The notes beneath the pieces were generated by a model. That model ran no database searches. It was not told the DNA's origin and saw only the letters and a program-made list of their open reading frames with translations. 49,536 nucleotides of DNA from an uncultured Eubacteriales bacterium (GTDB taxonomy: Bacteria; Bacillota; Clostridia; Oscillospirales; Butyricicoccaceae), in the NCBI GenBank assembly GCA_910586105.1, contig CAJUGU010000008.1:1-49536 (forward strand), written 5' to 3'. Positions 41,531-49,421 of this stretch are shown here, piece by piece; within the stretch, counting starts at the first letter, position 1; the number at the start of each line of letters is the position of its first letter. Made by a program: the position numbers and the translations under genes.

Positions 41531-41570
41531 TATCCGGTAGGCGGGACTTCTGAAAAGATGATATATTAAC

Positions 41571-42250
41571 GAAAAGGGGCTGTCTCAAAAAAGAGTCAGT
41601 CCCTTCGGATACTCGCCAAAAAATCTGTTCAAGGTAATGGTATAAGCAAATATGCGGAATATCCAAAGCACAAGAAAGATCGAGCAAGCCTGCCGCGAAA
41701 ATATCAATTTCCTGTATTTATTAGAAGGTAGTGAGACGCCGGATCATAACACGATTTTGCGGTTCCGGAGATGCTGTATGGGGAACACAATATGAAAGTA
41801 AAGAAAACTACCGATATTGCGAGGGGCATCCGCTGTTGTCCCTGTTTGTGAAGCCGTCCGGTCACGAGCAGCGGAATACACGGAAATATAAGACGGGTAT
41901 TGGTCGTCGGGAAAACTTGGCGTATGATCGTCAGGAGGACACATATACCTGTGCCCAGGGCCGGAAACTTCGTATGACAGAGGTTCGGCAGCGAAAGTCC
42001 AGCAGAAACTTTTCGATCGAAAAAACGATCTATCAGTGTGATGGCTGCAAGGACTGTCTTTGTAAGGAGAAATGCATCCGGCAAAGCAAGCACTCTAAAC
42101 CCCCATTGGAGGATCGGGTCAAGCGGCTGGAGGCGTCCGTTTTTTACTTTTATTAATCCATTTTTTAATATCTCGCTCACTCGTCATCCTGCAATAACAG
42201 GGGCTGCCTCTCATGATTTACGCGAAATCATTTTGAGACAGCCTCTTTTC
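41571..42250. mobile_element. Decayed IS1182-family element
   Basis: 680-bp remnant bounded by 20-bp inverted repeats with one mismatch (GAAAAGGGGCTGTCTCAAAA at 41571-41590; its complement at 42231-42250). The GGCTGTCTCAAA terminus is typical of IS1182. Inside are only two fragments of a transposase that is normally about 1.5 kb. No target-site duplication is visible at the flanks, so the copy is old or was deleted in place. Confidence 0.85.
41652..42156 (+). pseudogene. IS1182-type transposase fragments
   Basis: A 5' fragment from ATG 41652 (STRKIEQACRENINFLYLLE, PDHNTILRFR) carries the N-terminal signature of IS1182 transposases. It is joined by a large internal deletion and a frame change to a fragment resembling the middle and C-terminal part (YESKENYRYCEG, ENLAYDRQEDTYTCAQGRKL and a Cys knuckle CDGCKDCLCKEKC). 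The DDE catalytic core is missing, so it cannot act on its own; it could still be mobilised in trans. Confidence 0.85.
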
Positions 42251-42403
42251 GCGCGGAAAATTACCGGAATGAACCGACGCGCGCACTCCGGGCGCACACC
42301 CATCGGTCAAGCGCCAGCCTGTTTTCGGGGGACCAGAATCGGCCAGGCACGCAATGCCGGTTTTCCGACCGCCCGCAAGACGTTTCCAGACCTGGGGCAG
42401 GGA

Positions 42404-42562
42404 TCACTGGATGCCTTCCCGCTGCACCAGCTGCATGACGACGGATCGCATATCGTCCTCATTTTTGAAATTCATACCGCATTGCATGATGCTTTCCTGA
42501 ATGTTCGTTGGCAGGGTGTGGAAGTATTTTTCCATTCCCGGCGATGCAAATTGCTTGGTCAT
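42404..42562 (-). CDS. Small protein of unknown function
   Basis: 52-aa protein MTKQFASPGMEKYFHTLPTN..., predicted all-helical, with a possible helix-turn-helix in ESIMQCGMNF...EDDMRSVVMQLVQREG. GCGAGGTG lies 7 nt upstream of the ATG at 42562, which decides the start; a longer in-frame version to 42622 has no ribosome binding site. I recognise no family beyond a loose likeness to short Oscillospirales proteins with a PxxxQExI motif. It sits alone between the IS remnant and the YabE-like gene. Confidence 0.6.
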   Translation of the reverse strand: MTKQFASPGMEKYFHTLPTNIQESIMQCGMNFKNEDDMRSVVMQLVQREGIQ

Positions 42563-42840
42563 GTTAATCACCTCGCTGCTAGTATGCCTCGCCAAGTCCT
42601 TCGGAATACCTCGCCGGAGCATCTTTTTTTACGCATGAGCGTTTTTTAAATCGTCTCATCAAAATTTTGTGCAAAACGACGGAAAATGGTTTTAAATTTT
42701 TGAAAAACCACTGCTTTTTCGGATAAAATGCACGAAAAAGATCCTGGAATCAGGTCGGGATTTTGTCGAAATGATGGGTTTTGCCCTTCTCAAAACTCCA
42801 AAAATTACCGGCGAAAGGCCGAATAAAATATTACAATTCG

Positions 42841-42856
42841 TTATCAAAATTGATAA
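42841..42856. promoter_or_regulatory. Palindrome upstream of the YabE-like promoter
   Basis: TTATCAA-AA-TTGATAA: perfect 7-bp arms with a 2-bp centre, ending 5 bp before the TTGACA box. Candidate operator. Confidence 0.4.
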
Positions 42857-42861
42857 CACGC

Positions 42862-42890
42862 TTGACAATCTGTTGTTTTTGGGGCAAAAT
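42862..42890 (+). promoter_or_regulatory. Promoter of the YabE-like gene
   Basis: TTGACA (42862-42867), a 17-bp spacer and CAAAAT (42885-42890), about 94 bp before the start codon. Confidence 0.55.
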
Positions 42891-42983
42891 GTGTTCGTAA
42901 GAGATTTTGTGCCATACCATATTTGGGTGGTAAAAAATGTCTTGACACAATATCTAAATGAAGGTCTACGAAAGGAGGCACAA

Positions 42984-44006
42984 ATGAAAATCGTTTCGAT
43001 GAAGCGTGATGCCGTGAAGCGGCTGTCCTCGAAGCTGATTGCGTCCGTGCTCTTTCTTGGAATGACAACTTCGATCGCGACCGCATTGGCGGATAATATC
43101 CACATCTACGAGATCTATGAGGGCTCCGACATCGTTGAGGTGCGGACGTTCAGCACCGATCCGACGGATATCCTTGCCGACGCCGGGTACGATCCTGATG
43201 ATTACGAAATTTTATCCGAGTCAACTGCGCTGCATGGCAGCGAATTGATCGGACTGCGCATCGGTAAAAAATTTCCGGTCACCGTTTATGACGACGAGGA
43301 GATGCGGACGCTGGAAACCGCTTCTAAGACCATCGGCCAGCTCTTTTTGCAGCAGGGCATTGCGATCAGCGCTTTCGATATCGTTTCCCCTTCGGTCACG
43401 AACCTTGTAACGCCGGGGACCGAGATCCATATTACCCGTGTAAACAATGCGGTGGTGACCGAACAAACGACAATCCCGCTGACGGTGGAAAAGCAGTATA
43501 ACGATCAGGTCTCGTATGGGATCACGCACATTTTGAAGGCCGGTTCGACCGGCATCCTCGAAAGTACATATGACATCACCTACCACAGCGGCGTTGAAAC
43601 GGCTCGCCAGCTGCTGTCGCAGGAGGTTATCAAAGAAGGCACTCCGCAGGTGATCGAAATTGGCACCGCAGGCGCGATCGTTACCGAAGAAGGGGACGTC
43701 CGCCCCTACAGCGAAGTCGTGAACGTCCTTGCGACCGCATATTCGACCGAAGGCTGGACCAGCAAACATACTTTCACTGGCACGCGCGCCCAAGTCGGCA
43801 CCGTAGCGGTCGATCCAAATATCATCCCATTAGGTTCCGAGCTTTACATCACATCGCTGGATGGGGAAGAGTGGGTCTACGGCCTTGCAGTTGCGGAAGA
43901 CACCGGCAGCCTGATCCAGGGAAACCGGATTGATTTGTTCTTTGACACACAGGATGAATGCGTCAACTTTGGCGTTTCGGACGCATTGGTCTACATTTTG
44001 AAATGA
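42984..44006 (+). CDS. YabE-like secreted cell-wall protein (DUF348, G5, 3D domains)
   Basis: 340-aa exported protein of the resuscitation-promoting-factor/YabE type. It has an N-terminal signal anchor (about 18-36), a DUF348 ubiquitin-like module (about 45-150), a G5 domain (about 155-235, ending VIEIGTAG) and a C-terminal 3D domain (about 250-340). The three Asp residues that name the 3D domain are in AVDPNIIPLG, AEDTG and NRIDLFF. 3D domains resemble lytic transglycosylases, so muralytic activity is likely. AAAGGAGG precedes the ATG at 42984. In Bacillus it heads yabE-rnmV-ksgA; here rnmV is missing and rsmA follows. Ends at a terminator. Confidence 0.9.
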   Translation: MKIVSMKRDAVKRLSSKLIASVLFLGMTTSIATALADNIHIYEIYEGSDIVEVRTFSTDPTDILADAGYDPDDYEILSESTALHGSELIGLRIGKKFPVTVYDDEEMRTLETASKTIGQLFLQQGIAISAFDIVSPSVTNLVTPGTEIHITRVNNAVVTEQTTIPLTVEKQYNDQVSYGITHILKAGSTGILESTYDITYHSGVETARQLLSQEVIKEGTPQVIEIGTAGAIVTEEGDVRPYSEVVNVLATAYSTEGWTSKHTFTGTRAQVGTVAVDPNIIPLGSELYITSLDGEEWVYGLAVAEDTGSLIQGNRIDLFFDTQDECVNFGVSDALVYILK

Positions 44007-44010
44007 TCCG

Positions 44011-44040
44011 AAAAAGCCCCGCCGGCCGACGGGGCTTTTG
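44011..44040 (+). terminator. Terminator after the YabE-like gene
   Basis: AAAAGCCCCG (44012-44021) pairs with CGGGGCTTTT (44030-44039), with an 8-nt loop. Confidence 0.85.
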
Positions 44041-44179
44041 TCATGCCGCTGGTCGCGGGAAGGGCGTTCAAGACGGCGTTTTTCGGCGCGTGTAAAATTT
44101 TGGGCGTTTACAGAAAAAAATCTCCCACACCGCCCCGTTTTGTGATATACTGGTAATATTATCAGAATCGGAGGGGAAC

Positions 44180-45064
44180 ATGGGACTTTGTGATCTGGAT
44201 ACGATCCGTGACGTGCTGGGCCGGCATGGATTTCATTTTTCAAAATCGCTCGGGCAAAACTTCCTGACCGCCGCATGGGCGCCGGAGCGCATCGCCGAAG
44301 GATGCGGCGTTGATGCGGACAGCGCGGCATTCGAGGTCGGTCCGGGGATCGGCTCTTTGACGGTCGAGCTTTCCAAGCGGGCAGGGAAGGTGGTAGCGGT
44401 CGAGCTGGACCGGGCGCTAATGCCTGTAATGGCAGAAACCTTAACAGGGTGTGGGAACGTAGAAGTGGTGCAGGGCGATATCCTGAAAACCGACATCGCC
44501 GCCCTGTGCCGGGAAAAATTCGGGGATATGCCGGTGCACGCCTGCGCGAATCTGCCGTATTACATCACGACCCCGGCGATCTCGGCGCTGCTGGAAAGCG
44601 GGGCTTTCCAAAGCATTACCATCATGGTACAGAAGGAGGTCGCCGAGCGGATCTGCGCCGCTGCAGGGACTGCGGCCTACAGCGCGTTTTCGATCTACGT
44701 GCAGTACCATGCGGAGACAACGCTGCTGTTTGAAGTCCCAAGGGATTGCTTCGTTCCGCAGCCGAAAGTCGATTCGGCTGTGCTGCGGCTGAAGCCGCGG
44801 GGGACGCCTGCGGTGGAGACTTGCGACGAAAAGCTGTATTTCGCCGTCGTCCGCGCGGCGTTTAACCAGCGGCGGAAGACGCTGGCGAACGCCCTATCGT
44901 CCGCTTTCAGCGGACGGTTGGACAAAGCCGAGCTCCTGTCGCTGATCTGCGCATGCGGCTTTGATGAACGGATCCGCGGGGAACGGCTGAGTCTTACGGA
45001 CTTTGCCACGCTGACGGACAAGGCGGCTGCGCTCCTGTCCGAAAGCGGGAAAACGGGCCGTTAA
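44180..45064 (+). CDS. rsmA: 16S rRNA (A1518/A1519) dimethyltransferase
   Basis: KsgA/RsmA methylates the two adjacent adenines of helix 45 late in 30S assembly. The 294-aa protein contains SLGQNFL (about 23-29), SAM motif I EVGPGIGSLT, motif II VVAVELD, the catalytic motif IV NLPYYITTP and the C-terminal FNQRRKTLANAL. GGAGGGG lies 7 nt before the ATG. The yabE-to-rsmA neighbourhood matches Bacillus, minus rnmV. Confidence 0.96.
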   Translation: MGLCDLDTIRDVLGRHGFHFSKSLGQNFLTAAWAPERIAEGCGVDADSAAFEVGPGIGSLTVELSKRAGKVVAVELDRALMPVMAETLTGCGNVEVVQGDILKTDIAALCREKFGDMPVHACANLPYYITTPAISALLESGAFQSITIMVQKEVAERICAAAGTAAYSAFSIYVQYHAETTLLFEVPRDCFVPQPKVDSAVLRLKPRGTPAVETCDEKLYFAVVRAAFNQRRKTLANALSSAFSGRLDKAELLSLICACGFDERIRGERLSLTDFATLTDKAAALLSESGKTGR

Positions 45065-45094
45065 GCGGTGTAAAGGATACACGCTTTACACCGC
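45065..45094. terminator. Bidirectional hairpin between convergent genes
   Basis: GCGGTGTAAAG (45065-45075) and CTTTACACCGC (45084-45094) pair perfectly, starting at the base after the rsmA stop, between rsmA and the converging small-protein operon. There is no strong T-run. Confidence 0.6.
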
Positions 45095-45124
45095 ATCGCC
45101 GATATGCCGCCAGCCTGCCGCAAG

Positions 45125-45439
45125 CTAGATTCCCAGGATCAGCAGCACGCCGATCAGCAGCAAAAGCTCGGTGTCAAGCTCCTCGCCGTCGCTGATGAGG
45201 AACCAGACCACGACAAGCGCGATCAGGGTTTCGGCGTCGAACTTGATCGACCCCAACCGGAGCCCCAAAGCCTGTGAAAGGTTGCCGAGCGCGCTGGTTT
45301 GCCGCGGCTGCGGGGGCGGCTGGCAGGACATCGCTTCGACCGTCTGCTCGCACGGCCCACAGGGTTCGCAAGGGCCGCACGGTCCGTTATGTATCTCGTC
45401 GACTTCCTCGCGCGGCGGTGAAATATACTGGTTATACAT
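45125..45439 (-). CDS. Small membrane protein with a Cys-Pro-Gly repeat (third gene of a trio)
   Basis: 104-aa protein. The N-terminal part has the tandem motif GPCGPCEPCGPCE (about 19-31), four cysteines in a C-x2-C ladder that could bind metal or form disulfides. A polar segment (SALGNLSQALGLRLGSIKF) follows, then two adjacent hydrophobic helices (DAETLIALVVVWFLIS and ELLLLIGVLLILGI). No family is recognised. It is last in a minus-strand operon with the two genes upstream (15-bp gaps). AGGGAGGTACC precedes the ATG. A sporulation or envelope role is possible but unproven. Confidence 0.65.
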   Translation of the reverse strand: MYNQYISPPREEVDEIHNGPCGPCEPCGPCEQTVEAMSCQPPPQPRQTSALGNLSQALGLRLGSIKFDAETLIALVVVWFLISDGEELDTELLLLIGVLLILGI

Positions 45440-45454
45440 GAAAGGTACCTCCCT

Positions 45455-45919
45455 TTACAACGATCGGGTACCATCGCCGGAGCCATCCTGCCCGCCGAGC
45501 TGGAGCATGGCGTTCTTGGCCATCCGCGCGATGCTGACCAGGCGGATCGCGTGGTCGAACTGGCTGCCGACCGTCTCCGTCACAAAGGGCTTGAAGGATT
45601 GCAGCAGGTTGGCGCGGTCGCGGTTGACCGCAGTCTTGCTGCTGCGCGCGATGGTATTGATGACCGGCATCACCTTCTGCATCAATTCGGCGGATGGGTC
45701 ATACGCCGCCGCAGGGCGCGCTCCCGGCGGGCCGGACATCATTGGGGGCGGGACCGCCTGCGCGGGCGACGGCCCCGCAGCGGCCTCCTGAGAGGCCGGA
45801 CGGGGTGGGGAAGCGCTGCCTGCGCCGCCGCCCAGCAGGCTGGTCGCGGCGTTCAGGGCGCTTTGCAGCTTCGCGGGATCGTTCAGCAGGTCGCTGAGCA
45901 TGTTGGGGTTTGGTTCCAT
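45455..45919 (-). CDS. Two-module helical protein with a Pro/Ala linker (second gene of a trio)
   Basis: 154-aa protein that I do not recognise. A short helical head (MLSDLLNDPAKLQSALNAAT, about 7-26) is joined by a disordered Ala/Pro/Ser linker (about 30-75) to a helical tail: LMQKVMPVINTIARSSKTAV, then RANLLQSFKPFVTETVGSQF and IRLVSIARMAKNAMLQLG. The SFKPF...IRLxxIARMAK pattern recurs, from memory, in uncharacterised Clostridia proteins. GAGGAGCCG lies 8 nt before the ATG. Second gene of the trio, 15 bp from each neighbour. Confidence 0.65.
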   Translation of the reverse strand: MEPNPNMLSDLLNDPAKLQSALNAATSLLGGGAGSASPPRPASQEAAAGPSPAQAVPPPMMSGPPGARPAAAYDPSAELMQKVMPVINTIARSSKTAVNRDRANLLQSFKPFVTETVGSQFDHAIRLVSIARMAKNAMLQLGGQDGSGDGTRSL

Positions 45920-45934
45920 GAAACGGCTCCTCCT

Positions 45935-46198
45935 TTATTGCCCCAGCATCCGGAGCACGGTTTTGGTCAGCTTTTCGCCATCCGGCGTATTCATCAGCTG
46001 GGCTGCTGCGGCTCTTGCCGCGTTATAATCGCCTGCCTGCATAGCGGCGGCGGCGCGTTCGATGCCGCCGCGGGTTTCGGCGCTGAGCTGCCCGTGGAGC
46101 GACGGGTCGCTCCGCAGGGAGGCCATCAGCGAGTCTACCGACTCCTTGCTTGCTCCAGAAGCCTGAAGCCTGGCGATCAGGGCATTCATATCAATCAT
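45935..46198 (-). CDS. Small all-helical protein (first gene of a trio)
   Basis: 87-aa soluble protein, MIDMNALIARLQASGASKES..., almost entirely helical and Ala-rich, ending AAQLMNTPDGEKLTKTVLRM. The phrase xLMNTPDGEKLxKxxxxML is like a motif seen in small Clostridia proteins that I cannot name. GGAGGG lies about 9 nt before the ATG at 46198; a much longer in-frame extension to 46618 has no supporting features and is rejected. Heads a three-gene minus-strand operon; I found no strong promoter. Confidence 0.65.
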   Translation of the reverse strand: MIDMNALIARLQASGASKESVDSLMASLRSDPSLHGQLSAETRGGIERAAAAMQAGDYNAARAAAAQLMNTPDGEKLTKTVLRMLGQ

Positions 46199-46521
46199 GG
46201 TTTTGTCCCTCCGTTTTTCATTCGGTTTGTTATACTCTATGCGGCGGCGCGTCGGTTTGTGTCTGTCCACCGCGCCGGTGATCACGCGGCTCTGAAAATT
46301 TCCGATCGTTTCGCCCGCGTGGAGAGCGTTCCTCAGCGTTTGCGGAAAGATGATGCGATCGGTGTTTTCTGATATGCTTGAAAATCGCGTACCGCCGTTC
46401 CATGTATGACTGCGCAAAGGAATGTACAGAGACAGGAGGCGGTTTGGGTTTGGACAGCGAGCATGTTTGGAACGCGAGAGCTTGCGCCGCGCCTGCTTGG
46501 GATACGGCGGACGGCAAGGCC
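46199..46521. other. Divergent intergenic region
   Basis: About 320 bp between the small-protein operon and the ABC operon promoter. A TATAAC at 46229-46234 (minus strand) is a weak -10 candidate for the trio. No RNA gene, riboswitch or gene could be supported. Confidence 0.4.
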
Positions 46522-46550
46522 TTGTATTTCGCGGGCGCCTGTGATAAACT
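46522..46550 (+). promoter_or_regulatory. Promoter of the ABC operon
   Basis: TTGTAT (46522-46527), a 17-bp spacer and TAAACT (46545-46550), about 68 bp before the permease ATG. Confidence 0.55.
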
Positions 46551-46617
46551 GGTACTCTCAAAAGGCTGCGGGACTTGGGGCCAGTCGGATATTTTTGGAA
46601 AGGCTGGGGGACGAACA

Positions 46618-47409
46618 ATGCAACGGTTTACCAGATGGAAGGCTTTCGCCCAAAGACGCGGCGTAAAACCTGCGATCGCGGCAGCGTTTTGGCTGCTGCT
46701 CTGGACGTTCCTTGACGCCCGGCTGCCGGGGGTGCTGTTTGCCGGGCCGTTGCGGACGGCGAAAAGCCTGTTGACGCTCCTTGGAACGGAAACGTGCTGG
46801 CGTTCGCTCGCCGGGACGCTGGGTCAGATCGCCGCCGGGTTCCTGCTCGCATTCTCCGTAGGTCTGGCGCTGGGCGCGCTGTGTTATCGTATGCAGTGGC
46901 TGCGGACGCTGCTCCTGCCCGTCGTACAGGGGATGAAAAGCGTCCCGGTCGCCTGCTTCGTGATCGTCGCGCTGATCTGGACGCCGTCCAGCCGGATCGC
47001 CGTGCTGTTGTCCGCGTTCGTCGTGTTCCCGATCACTTATCAGAGCGTCCTCAGCGGCCTGTCCGCCGTCGACCGGGGGCTGCTGGAAATGGCGCAGGTC
47101 TTCCGGATGCCATTCCTGCGGCGGCTGCGCTTCTTGTATATCCCGCAGGTCGCGCCGTTCGTGCTGTCAAGCTGCCGGGTCTCCGTCGGGATGTGCTGGA
47201 AAGCCGGGATCGCCGGGGAGATCATTGGACTGCCGCGCTTTTCGGTGGGGGAGCAGCTTTATCTGGCGAAGCTCTATCTCAATACCGGCGATCTGTTCGC
47301 GTGGACGCTGTTGATCGTCGCGGTCAGCATTTGCATGGAACGCCTTGTGCTGTGGGCGGTCGACCGCGCGCGGGTCTGGTTGGAGGATGCCTATGGCTGT
47401 CATTTTTGA
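46618..47409 (+). CDS. ABC transporter permease (NitT/TauT type)
   Basis: 263-aa inner-membrane permease of the SsuC/TauC/ThiX-like group. It has six likely helices, from AIAAAFWLLLWTFLDARLPG, and the EAA-like loop with SAVDRGLLEMAQVFRMPFLRRL...YIPQVAPF that docks the ATPase. These importers take nitrate, sulfonates, taurine or thiamine precursors. The start at 46618 follows GGCTGGGGG; an in-frame extension to 46378 is not membrane-like and is rejected. Overlaps the ATPase gene by 17 bp. No substrate-binding protein is encoded nearby, so the substrate is open. Confidence 0.88.
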   Translation: MQRFTRWKAFAQRRGVKPAIAAAFWLLLWTFLDARLPGVLFAGPLRTAKSLLTLLGTETCWRSLAGTLGQIAAGFLLAFSVGLALGALCYRMQWLRTLLLPVVQGMKSVPVACFVIVALIWTPSSRIAVLLSAFVVFPITYQSVLSGLSAVDRGLLEMAQVFRMPFLRRLRFLYIPQVAPFVLSSCRVSVGMCWKAGIAGEIIGLPRFSVGEQLYLAKLYLNTGDLFAWTLLIVAVSICMERLVLWAVDRARVWLEDAYGCHF

Positions 47410-47956
47410 ACATGTGACTAAACGTTATAACGGAAGGGTCGTGCTTTCCGGTCTGGACTGGCGGCTTGGACCGGGGGATCGTTGGCTTGTGCAGGGCGCC
47501 TCCGGCGTGGGGAAAACCACGTTGCTCCGTCTGCTGGTCGGCTTGGAACAGCCCGACGAAGGGCGGATCAGCGGTGCGGAAAAAGTCCGGTTTTCGATGT
47601 GTTTTCAGGAAAACCGGCTCTGTATGCAGCTAAACAGCGCTATGAATATCGCCATGGTCTGCGACCCGCCCGACCCTGTGCCGATCCGGAAGGCGCTTGC
47701 GCAGCTGTTGCCGGAGGAAGCCGTCGACCGCGCTGCCGGGACGCTGAGCGGCGGTATGGCGCGACGGGTCGCGCTGGCGAGGGCGCTGCTCGCGCCTTCG
47801 GATGTGGTTGTTTTGGATGAACCATTTGCCGGATTGGATGCGGAAAACCGGGCGAACGCGCTCCGCTTTGTGGAAGAACGGCTGGAAGGGCGGGCGCTCG
47901 TGCTGGTTTCCCATGAAATCGCGGAGCTGGCAGGCGCAAAGCGTTTGAAAATTTAA
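47393..47956 (+). CDS. ABC transporter ATPase (NitT/TauT type), short
   Basis: 187-aa ATPase with Walker A GASGVGKTT (about 39-47), Q-loop CFQEN, the signature LSGGMARR, Walker B VVVLDEP and an H-loop VSHE. It is shorter than the usual 240-260 aa because the C-terminal extension is missing. All catalytic motifs are present, so it should work with the permease. GGAGG lies 9 nt before the ATG, inside the permease gene. Confidence 0.9.
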   Translation: MAVIFEHVTKRYNGRVVLSGLDWRLGPGDRWLVQGASGVGKTTLLRLLVGLEQPDEGRISGAEKVRFSMCFQENRLCMQLNSAMNIAMVCDPPDPVPIRKALAQLLPEEAVDRAAGTLSGGMARRVALARALLAPSDVVVLDEPFAGLDAENRANALRFVEERLEGRALVLVSHEIAELAGAKRLKI

Positions 47957-48144
47957 AAACGAGGAAAAATCCGTCGGATGAAAGGCGAGGGGAGCCGCAG
48001 CGTTCAAGAACGCGAAAAGGACGCGAACCCAAAAGCGGACGGGCGGCGATCCGGCTTCATCCTTTTCGGGACGGCGGCAATGTCTGCAATCAATCGAAGG
48101 CGACGGAGCCTGAGATGAACCAAATACAGATGGGGGAATGCACG

Positions 48145-49344
48145 ATGCAAAAAGGTGATAAGAACAAGCTGACGCTCTTGCTGAGCGGCGTAAAGGCGCG
48201 GGCTTTACAGAACCGCGACTACTTCGTGTCGATGGAATTCCAATTCCGTTCCGGCGGGAAGAAATTCAAGGCGGCGCTGACGCCTGAGGGAGCTGACTAT
48301 ACGCTGACCTTTCAAGGGACGGCGCGGCAGACCGGGCTTTCGGAAGCGCTTGATTTTTTTGCGCAGCAGACCGAGCAATACGAGGAAAGCGTCCTGCGCT
48401 ACACCGAGCGCGGGATGACAATGACCGTCATCGCAGACAAAAAAGGCGTGCGGATGCAGCAGACCGAGCCGGAAGCCAGCCCAGAAGGGCAGAAAGCCGC
48501 TGCAAACCCGCTGTTGGACAGCGGGCGCCAATATTTGATCCAGGTCGACCGGGCCGCGCCGCTGCTGCGGGAAATCGGTATTTTGACCGCAGGCGGTAAG
48601 CTGAAAAACGATATGATCCGCAAATACAACCAGATCGACCACTACGTCGAGCTGGTCGCGCCGATGTTTGAACCGGATACCAACGAAGAGATCATCCTGC
48701 TGGACTGTGCCTGCGGCAAATCGTACCTGAGCTTTGTCATGAATTATTATCTGCGCGAAGTGCTTCGTCGCAAATGCCGGATCATTGGCATTGATATCAA
48801 CCCGCACGTAGTTGAGGAAAGCCGGAAGATGGCAAAGCGGCTGGGCTATCATAACATGGAATTCCTAGCCGCCGACCTGCGCACTTATCAGCCGCCGGAG
48901 CGGGTAACGGCGGTGATCTCGCTGCATGCGTGCGATATCGCGACCGACCTGGCGCTTGCTACCGCGATCCGGGCGCGGGCCAAATATATTGCCTGCGTGC
49001 CCTGTTGCCACAAGGAGCTGCTTGACCAATTCCGGATCCCGGGGCTGGAGCCGCTGCTGCGTCACGGCGTTTTTCAGGCGCGTTTTAATGATGTGCTGAC
49101 CGATAGTCTCCGCGCCCTGAAGCTGGAAGCAGAAGGGTATAAGGTGTCCGTCGTCGAATACATTTCCCCGCTGGACAGCCCGAAAAACCTGTTGATCCGG
49201 GCGACGCGCATCGGGCATGCGAACCCGAAGGCTCGACAGGAATACGAGGCGGTTACCGGACTGCTTGGCACTAATTCCGAACTTGACCGTCGCTGCGCCG
49301 CGCCGGATACCAGTTATTTCGTCACGGATGCAGACCTGATCTGA
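48145..49344 (+). CDS. SAM-dependent methyltransferase (Methyltransf_32-like)
   Basis: 399-aa protein. An N-terminal domain of about 170 residues (KGDKNKLTLLLSGVKARAL, a beta-rich segment, then LLREIGILTAGGKLKND) precedes a Rossmann methyltransferase whose motif I is LLDCACGKSYLSF. ADLRTYQ, SLHACDIATD and CVPCCHKEL follow, the CVPCCHKEL segment standing in the motif-IV position. This SLHACD...PCCHKE pattern is that of the Methyltransf_32 group, with RNA as the suspected target. Start at 48145 (GGGGGAA, 8 nt) is preferred; the ATG at 48115 with GGAG is possible. Confidence 0.82.
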   Translation: MQKGDKNKLTLLLSGVKARALQNRDYFVSMEFQFRSGGKKFKAALTPEGADYTLTFQGTARQTGLSEALDFFAQQTEQYEESVLRYTERGMTMTVIADKKGVRMQQTEPEASPEGQKAAANPLLDSGRQYLIQVDRAAPLLREIGILTAGGKLKNDMIRKYNQIDHYVELVAPMFEPDTNEEIILLDCACGKSYLSFVMNYYLREVLRRKCRIIGIDINPHVVEESRKMAKRLGYHNMEFLAADLRTYQPPERVTAVISLHACDIATDLALATAIRARAKYIACVPCCHKELLDQFRIPGLEPLLRHGVFQARFNDVLTDSLRALKLEAEGYKVSVVEYISPLDSPKNLLIRATRIGHANPKARQEYEAVTGLLGTNSELDRRCAAPDTSYFVTDADLI

Positions 49345-49421
49345 CCCCCCTGTGCGGACGGCGGAGACTATCCTAAAATATGCACGGCAGGGGCTTTGCG
49401 TTATACTCAAGTTCGAAAATT

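Larger units (their letters stand above)
42563..42983. other. AT-rich leader region of the YabE-like gene
   Basis: 420 bp, clearly more AT-rich than the rest of the window. It holds a perfect palindrome at 42841-42856 and at least two promoter-like pairs: TTGAAA (42700-42705) 18 bp from TAAAAT (42724-42729), and TTGACA (42862-42867) 17 bp from CAAAAT (42885-42890). No gene is supported. In Bacillus the homologous yabE locus is controlled by an extracytoplasmic-function sigma factor and an antisense RNA; I cannot confirm either here. Confidence 0.5.

Noticed and set aside
46378..46617. 80-codon upstream extension of the ABC permease
   Set aside because: It runs through the predicted promoter, is not membrane-like, and a ribosome binding site stands before the ATG at 46618.
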